Assembly (NCBI RefSeq): GCF_023091745.1
Contig: NC_068910.1
Span: 7,228,272 to 7,292,271, forward strand
Source of the DNA: Budorcas taxicolor
Taxonomy: Eukaryota; Chordata; Mammalia; Artiodactyla; Bovidae
DNA length: 64,000 nt
Reading direction: 5' to 3'
Under the pieces are notes generated by a model. The model did not search any database and was not told the origin of the DNA. It saw nothing but the letters and a program-made list of their open reading frames with translations. Below, piece by piece: positions 49,501 to 61,500 of the stretch; position 1 is the stretch's first letter; each line of letters starts with the position of its first letter. The translations under genes and the position numbers were made by a program.

Positions 49501-52500
49501 GCATTCACTGAGCACTAGGCTTGCGCCAAGCCCTCAAGCACAGTAAGTGCATACCTTTGTCTACTCCCTACAACCACCTTAAGGGCTGGGATAATCGTTA
49601 TGAACCCATTTTACAGATGAGAGAGCTCCAGTTCCGAGAAGGTAAGTCACCTTCCCAGAGTCACACAGGTGGCAAGTCAGGATATGATCTTGCCACTTTT
49701 AACCACAGTGCTAAATCACTTCTTCTAAAACACTTCAAAAAGTTTTAAAAAATAACAATTTTAAAAGGCCTGAATTCCTTTTGGTTGTAAAAGCCTGGAC
49801 TCTAGGAAACAGCGGGTAGAACTGAGGGGTTATGTGGCTTGGGGCTGGAACACCAGGTGTCTGCAAACGTCCCCCGAGTTGGGCGGGGCAAGGACATGAC
49901 AGACAGGAAGGCCCCAGCCTTCCCGGCATTACCTGCAGGTAGCTGCTCACCAAACTGCTCATGCTTGAGCTTCGGCTGGGTGGTCTCCACAGGTAAGCGG
50001 AAGAGCTGGTGGCCAGGGTCCTCCTGTGGGGCCGCAGAACAGACATGCCTGCCTCAGAGCAGGAAACACACACACACACACGTGGGGAGGCCTTGGTTGT
50101 CAACTGGCAACCAGGTGGCGGCAGGAGTGATGCCCACCCAGGTACAGTAAGGAGGCAAAGTCCAACAATTTCCACCAAAGCAGACATTCAGGTTGGTTGT
50201 GGCCGCTGGACTCCACTGCTGAAGTCTAAGCATGGTGGCTTTGCTCCCACTGTCAAAAAGGAACGATATTCTATTTTCCCAGTTTGAGGTTTAAGCTTTC
50301 CTAGAAACTTCGGTGCCAGACACTACTTGTCTGCCAGTGAGGAACCAGCAGCAGTCAGTCTGGTAAACAGAGGTCACGCTGTGCTTTGGGCCCTGAGGTC
50401 ACTGCTTTACAGTACGTTACATGGGTGATGTGGCGGGAAGACCTCTTCTGGTTCATGTGACCACACCGGACACTTTCCTTACTGCGGAAAGTTCTATTTG
50501 ATGGCACTAGCCACTGCAAAAGAAATGTACTTTCACTTAACCAGAATCTGTCCCTTAATCTACAATTACTGCATTTTGCACCTGTTAGTCTCCACAACCC
50601 AGCGACTGCACTTGTCAGCATCTACCCAGAAGACAGTCACATACATGTGGGTGCTCTCGGCAGTGTATCATGGTGGAGAAAGCAGAACAAGTCTGACTCT
50701 ATCACTGGAGAGACAGAGAGCCTCTTTACTCACACAGAGGAACACTACGCCACTCACTGGTCATCTATTTTGTAAAGTGCCAGGCAGTGAATAGTTTTGG
50801 TTTGTAAGCCTTATGGGCTCTGCCACAACAACCCAACTCTGCCACCATAGCCTGAAGGCATACCCATAGACAGTGGGCAAATAGAGGTGTGTTACACACT
50901 GTCCTGTGGGCCGTGGTGTGCCAGTCCCACCCCACATCTGTAGAACTCCCTGTGCAATTAGCTAAGAACCTCAAAAGCAAAGTGGAAGAAAAAGGCGAGT
51001 TGCAAAAGAATAGCAACTTCATGATTCAATGTATGCAAATGCAAAAAATATACATATAAAATAAAACTATATATATATTTATGAGAACACATAGTAAAAC
51101 ACAAAAATATCTGGGAACGACACTCATCAACTACAGGGTTGTAATTGCTTCTAGAAAGAGAGAGATCAAAAAGGATGGCCATGGGGTGGGGCTTTATTTG
51201 AATCTATATTTTATTTCCTAAAATAAAGGGTATCGGAACCAGTTTGAAAGGGCTTTGACTGGCCAAATATGAGATAACTTGAGTTTAAAATTATTACAGT
51301 GACGAATATAACCTATTGAAGAAAAGAAGAATCCACAAGTCAGTACTGCTATAAATAAGCAAATGAATAAACAGATGGAGAAGAAAGAAAAGATCTTCCT
51401 CACAAACAGAATGCCAGCTACTAATGCAGAAGGAAAAATGGACTCAGAAAATCACTCTGATAACCATGACAGTAATTGATTCAGGAAAGATTTACCAATG
51501 GATGCTAACAGGAGAGATATTGAAAAGAAATAGGATAAAAGAAAAGAAAAATCAACAACCACCTAGTCTCAAAATGTCTTCCAATAAGATAACATATTAA
51601 TTACAAAGAGAGAAAACTTTAGGAGAAACCTGGCTAACACCAGCATAATCAAATGATGATGGTTAACCTCACTAGTAATGAAATAAATCAACATCCTGTG
51701 CCTCTGGGTACAATATACCAAGAGGGACACAAAACCTGGGGTATTTCTCCCAAAATGCTTACCCTGAATACAGTGACGGGAAAGTACACTAGACAAACGC
51801 AAATCAAGGAACAAGTTACGAAACAACTGGCCTCTACTTCTCGAAAATGTCTATGCTATAAACAAAGAAGAGAAACTATCCCAGATGAACAAGGACTAGA
51901 CCCTTGACAATTCACTGACGTGAGCCTGGACTGCCTCAAAGACGCGTCTGGCATAATTCTTCAAATTTGAGTATGTTCTGCAGACTGGATAGCAGTATTG
52001 TATCCATGTCAATTCCCCGATTTTAACAACTGTACTGGGGTTGTATAAAAGGATGTCCCTGATCTAAGGAAATACACGATGAAATACTTAGGAGTAAAGG
52101 GCAATCAGGGCTGTAACATATTCTCAAATGAGAATGGAAACAAACCACGTTTACATAAGGAGAAAAAGTGATATGGAACTCCCTGACAGTCTAGTGGTTA
52201 AGACTCCATGTTTCTGCTGCAAAGGTGCAGGTTCAACCCCTGGTTGGGGAACTAAGAATCCCCAAACCATGAGGTGCAGCCAAAACATGACAAAAGAAAA
52301 CAGAATGATAAAAACAGTTGTAGTAAAACACTGATAACTAGGGAATTGAGGTGAAGGACAGATGAGCACTGAGTACTGTTTTTATAACTTTTCTGTAATT
52401 CTGAAATGATTTTAAAATCGAACCATTCTAAAAAGGACGTGTGAAGTAAATATGGCAAAAATGTTGGCTCTTAAGCCCCAGTAGTTGACACATGGGTTCC

Positions 52501-55500
52501 ATTATAGTCAGTACTTTTTCTTCCACAGAAAGAAGTTCCTAATAAGAAATTCAAAAAATTGGAATTAAAAACAAAACATACCTTTTTTACAGAAAGCAAA
52601 AAAAACAACAACAACAACAACAACAAAGAGTGCTGGGTTTGAGTTGAACTCGAGTCTGGTGCCCTGGCCCTGCTCTTGCCAGCTGTGTGGCACTGGGCAA
52701 GTCTCTCCACTCTCTGCGCCTGTTTCCTCAGCACCTCACTCCTGAAATGGGTGCTGTGTGAATGCAGTTGTGCGGACGCTATACTGGTGTAGGGAAAGAA
52801 AACACAGCAAAGCAAACTTTCCAACCACCCTTATGTGATGAGCTTTCTATCCCTCTCATTGGTGTCCGTGATAATCACTGTATCCAGGAGAACACAACTG
52901 GGAAAAGCCCACTTGCTTTCACTTCGCTCCACACTGAGTTCCTTACCACATCTGAAAACCCTGGGTTTTGCATATGCATCTCCACTGACTCATACCGCCT
53001 AACCAACTAGGTTAGTTTAAGGCTGGAGCCTTCAGATGTTATCGCTAGTCATGATGCCACCAAGTCTGTAAAATGAGCAAGCATAAGGTAATTCACTGCA
53101 TTAGCAAAACTGCTTTGAGCGTACTGATAGCAAGCTTCAAAACTTCAAACACCTCTTTCCCCTCTTTTCAACCAGGCAGTTAATTCTTCAAAGTACCTAG
53201 CAAACGTTGGCCAGGCAGCATCCAGGTCATAGCCCCTCGATGCCAGGTCAAACTGGACGTCAGTCAGCTCGTAGAGTTGGCCCACGATGTCAGAGCTCAG
53301 CTTTGGCTTCAGAAAGGGGCTCCTTGCATAGTACCAGTCACTGCAGAAAAACATGGAAAGGGGTCAAGTACAGGGACAATAAAGAAAATGGAAGAGAGCA
53401 TTTAGTCAGTCCTCTTAGCATGGCTTTGCCTCACCAAATTGCAACTCAGGTACTAAAGTAATTAAAGGCAGACAGAAATATACACATCCCAATGTGATTT
53501 TCACCACTGAAGTATGTAACTCTTAAACTCACTCTCCTTCAAGGAATTACTGAAATGAACTAGATGCTTATTTGTTTATTATTTATATCTTATCTATTCC
53601 CCCAAAGAATGTGAGAAACCTTAAATTTGAATTGCCGTCCAGGAAAGGGCAGTTGTAAGGGAAAGAACACTTCCTTTTTACAAGAAAATTTTGTCTTCTG
53701 TCCCTTCTGGAGAACGCAGTACAGGACATTGAACTCGCTGCTAATTTCTGTCCAGACATGTATTAAAAAAGTCAAAGAACAAAGTACCTCCACTTTGAGG
53801 TGGTGGCTGTTTTACCTCATGTGAGACAGTAAGAATTAAAGAGACAAGACTGATGAGTTTAATGAGCTATGTGGCTGAGTTCTGGGAACTGCAAGAGACT
53901 GTAAGTCAGTTTATGACAGCTGTCACTGAACATCACAACAAAACAACCTTCAAATCAAACGTGCAAAGGTTTTCAACTCACATGAATTCACAAAGCTTAG
54001 CACATACAAGAGAAATATGCATTTACACAAATCTTAAAGGTGACACAAAATGAAACAAAATATTTCCCAATAGTTTTTCTTTAATTCAGAAGTATCTCTT
54101 TGATTAACTGGAAGAAGCTCCAGAGGCAGCAGGGCGGCAGAGGTGGGCTGCGCAGCCGGGCAGCCAAGAGGTTCAGCTGACAGGCTCCTAATCTGACATC
54201 CTCTCCCGGCTCCACGTGCTCAGTCCTGCTCTCCGTCCTGTCCTCCTCCCCCTGCTGAAGGGGTGGGAGGGGCACGAGGAGCATGAGGGGCCCAAAGGCC
54301 CCCCATCTGGTTGCTGTCACAAGCTCCAGGGAGCCCAGACCAACGGGGCCGGCAGTGACTCAGTGTCTCTGGTGAGGCCCCAGGCTCGCTAGTGTTAAAG
54401 ATTTCACAGGTGGTTCTGCGGAGAGGCATGTCTGCCAGCACCAAGGACATGCCATCCACCAGGGGAAAGCACCTGGCATTAGGAGTTCCAAGACCTGAAC
54501 CCCAGTTTCTGCTCCTCACCTGAGCATCAGTGGGGCCCAGACAGAGGCATCTGGCCTCCCTAGGCCTCTGTCTCCCCACCTGTGACAGCGCAGGGCTTCC
54601 TGCTTCGTGGGCACCAAGGACTGCGGTCAGGAAGGGGAGGAGAGGATGACAGCTGGAGGCCCCTGCTTGTGCCAGGATGTGGCACAGACAGGCACTGCCA
54701 CTGCGGCTGCCATTATTGCTATTATAATCTTTAAGTTTATCACACTTGTTTGAGGGCTCCTGAACTTCTTTCAGAGGCCTCATACACTTTAATGCCTGGT
54801 GAAAAGTGTTCAAAAAAAATTGTTCACTGCAAAAACAATAATTTAAAAAGAAAAAAATGACATATTCCTACCTTTTATTTATCACCTCATGTTCTCATAT
54901 ACTTTATAATCCTTTTATATGTTTTTCTGCAATTTCTTCATTGTTGCCATTTGGACAGAGAAGATTTGCATTCTTTTTCCTTGACTGTTATATTGTTATT
55001 TTCATTCTTGCTATACAGACTTCCTTATTAGAATTTTAAATGATGTCATGCTATGCCATTTAAGCTAATTTGCTGTAATTTTACAGCCCTCTATCATTGG
55101 ACATGGATGGTTTCCACTTTGTGTATTATAAATAGCATCATAATTTTCTTTGATAGTTGATTTACAAGTACTATGTTAGTGTCACGAGTACAGTAAAGTG
55201 ATTTGGTTACACACATATATGTACATGAAATTAAAAGACGTCTGCTCCTTGGAAGACAAGTTATGACAAACCTAGACAGCATATGAAAAAGCAGAGACAG
55301 AGACAACAAAGGTCTATATAGTCAAAGCTATGGTTTTTCCAATAGTCAAGTACGGATGGGAGAGCCGAACCATAAAGAAGGCTGAGCGCCAAAGAACTGA
55401 TGCTTTCGAACTGTGATGCTAGAGAAGACTCTTGAGACTCCCTTGCATTGCAACGAGATCAAACCAGTCAATCTGAAAGGAAATCAACCCTGAATATTCA

Positions 55501-58500
55501 TTGGAAGGACTGATACTGAAGCTGAAACTCCAATACTTTGGCCTCCAAGCCACCAGGGAAGCCCAATACTTTGGCTACCTGATACAAAGAGCCGACCTAC
55601 TGGAAAAGACCCTGATGCTGGGAAAGACTGAAGGCCAAAGGAGAAAGGGGCAACAGAGGATGAGATGGCTGGATGGCATCACCAACTCAATGGACATGAG
55701 TTTGAGCAAGCTCTGGGAGACAGTGAAGGACAGGAAAGCGTGGCGTGCTTTAGTCCATGGGGTCACAAAGAGTTGGACATAACTTAGCAACTGAACAACA
55801 ACAATATATGTACATGGCTATATTTTAAAAATTCTTTTCCATTATAGCTTATTACAAGATACTGAATATAGTTCCCTGCACCATACAGTGAATCTTTGAT
55901 GTTTACTCTATATACAGTACTGTGTATCTGCTAATCCCATACTCGCAGTTCACCTCTCCCAGAAGTTTGTTTTCTGTGTCTGTGAGTCTGTTTCAACAGT
56001 TTCATAAATAATTCATTCATAGTGTTTTTTAGATTCCACATAAGAGATATATGATATTTGTCTTTCTCTGTCCAGTGTAAGTAGTACCATTACTATTCAT
56101 GAGGGGCCTTCGGGTCATCTCTGAATCACATGGGGGTAAAGCCCAGAACTGTCATGTATTTACCTGGTCACTTTGGTGTTCATGAAGCACTGCTGTAAAG
56201 TGTCAGCCAACCTCTGGTGCACCAAGGAGTAGCGAATAAATGCCCTTCCTTTTCCAAGAGATGTTCGGAGCTGGAAAAAGTAGATAAAATAGAAACCAAG
56301 AGCTGTTAGCCTAATTCCAAACACAGGCCTCCAAGGATGGCTGGCCAAAACAGAAACAGGGTGGAAAATGCCACCCAGTCCTCCCTACACATAAGCTTCA
56401 CTCAAGTCCCTCCAAGAACACTGAACATTTGAGAACGTCGCCTCAGAGAAAAAGGCCTAAAGTGTGTGGACGTCTTGCAGGCCTCCGTCTGAGAATAATC
56501 TGTGGACTCCAGCAAACGTGCCATGGAAGACACAGTCGTAAGAGGCTCAAGCATCTACTGTGGATTCTACTGGAAGGTCATTCTTCCTCCTCTGCTCCCT
56601 CAGAATCCCTGGGTTTAGAGTCAGAGATGAAAATGGTGTGGTTTAATCTGGAACCTTTAGAAAACAAGCCAGAGATAAATGCAGGGCTCCTCATAGCAGA
56701 AGTACCCTTGAGGAGCGAGAGATGGTCTTCGTTTAGCACATGTCTGGGCTGGGTTTTGAAGTGCTGGGAGAAGAGAGGCCACAGAAAAGGTATGGCAGCT
56801 TGGCTGGAGCCTGTGTGGAAGGGGGAGAGGGAGGGCCAAAGGCAGAGGAGTGTCAGGGGACCTGGGACGGACGTAACTGCCTCCCCTGCACCCTCAGGGA
56901 ACGTCACTAAAATCCACACATCTGCTAGTGCTTCCTGGGGGGATCTCTTTTCAGCTATGCCAGCTCACTGGGTTTAGTCAGAAGGTGCCCAGGGGGTGAG
57001 GGCAGGGGAGTTTCTAGGTGGCCGAGTCACACAGAAGTAATGAAAAATGGGTGCAGTTCTGTTTCAATAACCCTGAGGTGGATAGAGGGTCCGGGTGCAG
57101 GCCTGCCTTCATAACCTCTCCCCACAGAGAAAAACACGGCTTCTAAAGAGGTTTCTGGCTTGTTGTGATAGAGGCAGGATAAGCCAGTCAAGAGAGCCTG
57201 GCCCTAGCAAGACACTTGAGATCATATGCAAACCAGGGTCCGTGCTCCCGATGACCCAGCCCCAGCAGCTCAGGATAACAGGCAGGAGCTCACAACCTGC
57301 CAGCTTACCACATGCCCCTGTCAGGCACGGGCTCTGACCGGGCTAAGCCAAGACTCATTCCCTCCGCGTCTCTTCAAGGGTCACAAGTGTTTACCTTGGT
57401 GGCTGGGGGAAGGGTGGCAGTGGTCTGACCAAAAGACGGTCCTAACACTTCACTCTTAAGAGTTCCCTGGACAGTAAGGAGGTGCAACCAGTCAATCCTA
57501 AAGGAAATCAACCCTGAATATTCATTGGAAAGACTGATGCTGAAGATGAAACTCCAACACTTTGGCCACCTGATGTGAAAAGCCAACTCACTGGGAAAGT
57601 CCCTGATGCTGGGAAAGACTGAGGGCAGGAGGAGAAGGGGACGACAGAGGATGAGATGGCTGGATGGCAGCACCAACTCAATGGACGTGAGTCTGAGCGA
57701 GCTCTGGGAGATGGTGAAGAACAGGGAAGCCTGGCGTGCTGCAGTCCGTGAGGTCGCAAAGAGTCAGACATGACTTAGTGACTGAACAACGACAGCACCC
57801 CTCCATCCTATTAAGAAGCTAACCGTGGCGCTGGGCTGAGACAGGAAACACGAGGTACGGCCTCCAGCACCAGCATGCGCGCGATGCTGTAAACATCCCG
57901 GTTCCCAGCACCTTTAAGCTCAGGGCTCTGTGCGTTCTCACTGCTGACTTGAGGAAATGATACCACAATATGAGGTAGTTTTAAAAAATGAGAAGGTGTG
58001 AAACCTCATAAGACATTTCTGTCAGAGTCTGTAAGACATTTCTCCATGTGAGTTTTGTGGGTCTGGGGTACAGCCAGGGGGGTTGGAAATGAAGGTGGTA
58101 GCAGCAGCCTGACCCACTGGCTTTGTAAAATCCACCATGGCATGTCCACAAGGAGTGGATCCCGACAGACGCTCAGGGAGAATGACATCCCCACGTCCAA
58201 ATGCTTTTCTACTTATGAGTGAGGTAAGAACAAAGTGCTCAGCGGTGACAACCAGGGACCCAGGCAGCTGGGAACAGCTGAGCAAGGCATCGTGAAGTGA
58301 AGTGTATTGGTCACACACACACATCCACACCCAGGTCCCGCTGAATCTAAAAAAAAAACCCCATATAACAGCTCGTATCTGTAAGCTCCCAAGGAAGGGG
58401 CCTGCCCTTATTAATAAAATGGCCATAGTAACAGCACTTAGGACATTTAAAGGCAAACATTTGAGGCTACATTTTAAGTCAGGCCTATTAACCGAATCCA

Positions 58501-61500
58501 TTATATGTGTGAAAGGAGTTATGTTGAAAGGTCTTTTTAAACATCCTTTGGGGAAGGGAACAACAACAGTTCCTTTGTATAGCAAATGAAGATACTGCAT
58601 TGCCTTTTTTAAGAACTTTTTGAGATCACGGGTCCACTTTCATCATTCAATACCTTAAGTTTTGTTAGCATCTAATCAAAACTCACTGCACCACAGAGAG
58701 AAGCAGTACAACGCTTAATCATGTACCTGAGTGTGCCACCGGGCACGATCTCACAAGATCTGTCTGTACATCTGGACAGACCAATTCCTCTGAGCCAGGA
58801 TCTTCCCTCATTTTCTCAGCTGTCAGAAGGTACAGCAGCTGGAAGATGCCCAGCCCTCAGTGTCCGCATGTCTAACGCTGTCATTCTCTATAAGAAGAAA
58901 CCTACCCGGCTTCAGGTGGCACGGCTGAGGAGTCCTTCCCAGGGCACATGACCCTGTGGCCTTTGTGGGAGGCCAGCCAAGGAGCATGTGCTCTGATTTT
59001 AAAGGGACCTTAGACTTACTGATGAGATCCCGAAAAGAAAGATGAAATGCATAAACCTCCTATTTCAAATCTAGGTGGATTCCCTAATGTGCAAAGTTAT
59101 TCACTAACAGATGGACTCGACTGATGAGACAGAGAATGTGTGCTACTGTTGAGTCGGAGTTTTATAAAACAGCAAAGCAATGGCATTCTGCTCTTGGGGG
59201 GCTTAGAACTTAATGTGAGAAGTTGCTTACTGCTGGCATTTTAAGAAATGTCTCTCAAGATCCTACTTCACTCTCTTCATCTCAAATCCAAGTTTTCTGG
59301 GCATAGAGAAAGTAGCCTTAGCAAACTGTAAGGATTTTCTTTAAGAAACCAATTCTTCAAAAAAAAGGTGAAGGTGTCCTGTGCCGTCCATCTCTTTGTG
59401 GGTACCACAAGCAGACTGCAATGGGAACAGCCCACCCTGTGAGGTGACGTGTGGGCTGGGGTCTCACACACAGTCTGGACTCAGCCACTCTTTGGCGTGG
59501 TAAACGCTCACCTGGCAGGCTGCTGTGAGAGAGGCTTAAGCTGGAGAGGGGAAGAGGTGAGATCATTGGTTGTTTCGCTCACCTCCGAGATGGACTTGAC
59601 GAATCGGATCCCATCGTTTGCACCCTTCACCTTGGCCAGGCAGGCACAGAAGTAATCCCAGTAGTCCTTCTTGTTGCCCAGGAGGGTGGCCTTCTCTTTC
59701 TGATCAAACTGGGCAGAGAAAGGAGAGAGAGAACGTTCAAACACACTGCTGTTTATCCCACCATTTAATGACGGGTAATAATAACAGCTTCTTAGTTGCC
59801 TGGCACTGAGTGAGGCTCTTTTTTGGCATTATTTTTACTTACTGGTGAATAAGGGTGTTTTAGTCCCCAGTTTATAGGTGACGAAACAGACTAGGAGAGC
59901 TTAAGCAACTAGCTCAAGGTCATATGAACAGTGAGATTCAGGAATAACAGGCCCCCAAAGTGACCTCTGTGCATAGAGCTGGGTGGAAGACTCCAAAGGT
60001 GCTATTAACACATGGGAAAGAAATGAAAGAGAAAAGTTCCAGGGCAACATGAAGAGTTATTAACAATGTCTTGACATCGGGAAATGTGTTAGTGACATCT
60101 TACCCCAGTTACGCAACTCAAGTTTCAGTACTGTTTGAATATACATAGAATAAATCCAAACAAATGTCAGCCCTTGAGTCATTTCAAAACCCAAACCAAA
60201 ATGGGTGAATTCAGGGAAAGAAAAAAAAAAAGCCCATTAATACTTCCACAGTGTAAAACAACAGAACCAGTTGAAAAGGCATGTGAAAGGTGAGACTTCA
60301 ACACCTTTCTCCAGTGGGCTGAGACACCTCCTCCAGTGGGCTCTCACGCCATACACTCTGGTGGGAGGCGACGCTGCCGACTTAACGGTGTTCAAATGAT
60401 AGAGGGTATCTTCCTATAACCTAATGTTCTATGGCATTTTTTCTGATTATTAAACATGTGCATACATCATTAGGAGGTCTGGATAAAACAAACTAAAATA
60501 GAAAAGAAAAACTTATAATGCCTAACACCATCACCCTGAGATAAGTTTTGTTATTGTATTGGTCCGTTTCCTTCCTACCTATTGTAGTTGCCTATATATT
60601 TCCACATCTGCAGGTTCTCTAGATCTGTGCTTCTTGAACCAAGCAGATAAAAGCTCGGTTATACAGTGGATGTGTTAAAAGAAAGCTTCCTGGGCTGACC
60701 TCAGAGATCCTGATTCAGCTGGTCACGGTGGGAACCAAGAGGGTACTTCTGCCTTGCTCCCAGGTGACGCAGATGCTTCTGGTCTATGACCACACTTTGA
60801 GGAGCAAGGCTCTAAAATGGGGACATCTGGATAGTCTTCGGAGGGCCCACAGCCTCCTGGAAAACGTGTGACCAGGTACATATGACTACGTTTGGGGAGA
60901 GAGTCCATAGCTTTCACTGGGATGCCAAAGGGTATGGGACTGCCCCAAAGTGAAGATCCCTGCTATACAGAGACCCTGTGACCTGCACTAAGAGGACGTA
61001 CGTCTCTGAAGTGGAGCGACAGTCGCTCAGTTGTCTCCGACTCTTTGTGACTCCATGGACTGTAGCCTGCCAGGCTCCTCTGTCCATGGTCTTCTCCAGG
61101 CAAGAATACTAGAGCGGGTAACTGTTCCCCTCCGCAGGGGATCTCCCTGACTCAGGAATCGAACCGGGACTTCCTGCATTGCAGGTGGATTCTTTACCAG
61201 CTGAGCTACCAGGGAATTAAAATCTCTGAAGAATGCTCTCAATTCCCAACACCATACTAAGGGGCAAGAATCTGATTCCCCCGAGGATCACACTTGGACG
61301 CTGGGGACGGCTCTGGCCTTCAGTCCAACCAGGAGGGCTCGACAGCTCCACTGAGCTTTCGGAGCTGCGCCCTGTGTACTGAGGAGGCAGCCAGTCTTGT
61401 GTCTGACAAGACAGCAGAGCAGAAAAGCAACACACGACGGGAGTCACTTACTTGGAGGAGGTACTCAAGTTTATAAGAAAACTTATGCAAGTTGGTGCTG

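Larger units (their letters stand above)
50024..53196 (-). other. FYCO1: FYCO1 intron
   Basis: A 3.2-kb intron. It holds a MER20-like relic (50765-50935), an old repeat split by a CHR SINE (about 51400-52420), an (AAC)n run (52598-52626) and a MIR (52640-52765). No gene. Confidence 0.7.
53341..56163 (-). other. FYCO1: FYCO1 intron in RUN region
   Basis: A 2.8-kb intron. It holds a MIR-like fragment (about 54490-54600), an antisense L1 (about 54960-56090) and a BovB inserted into it (55228-55803). The 53341-54480 stretch is unique. Confidence 0.7.
59709..61451 (-). other. FYCO1: FYCO1 intron in RUN region
   Basis: A 1.7-kb intron. It holds an antisense MIR (about 59765-59960), a MER5A-like relic (about 60627-60815) and a Bov-tA (61012-61222). 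Confidence 0.7.
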
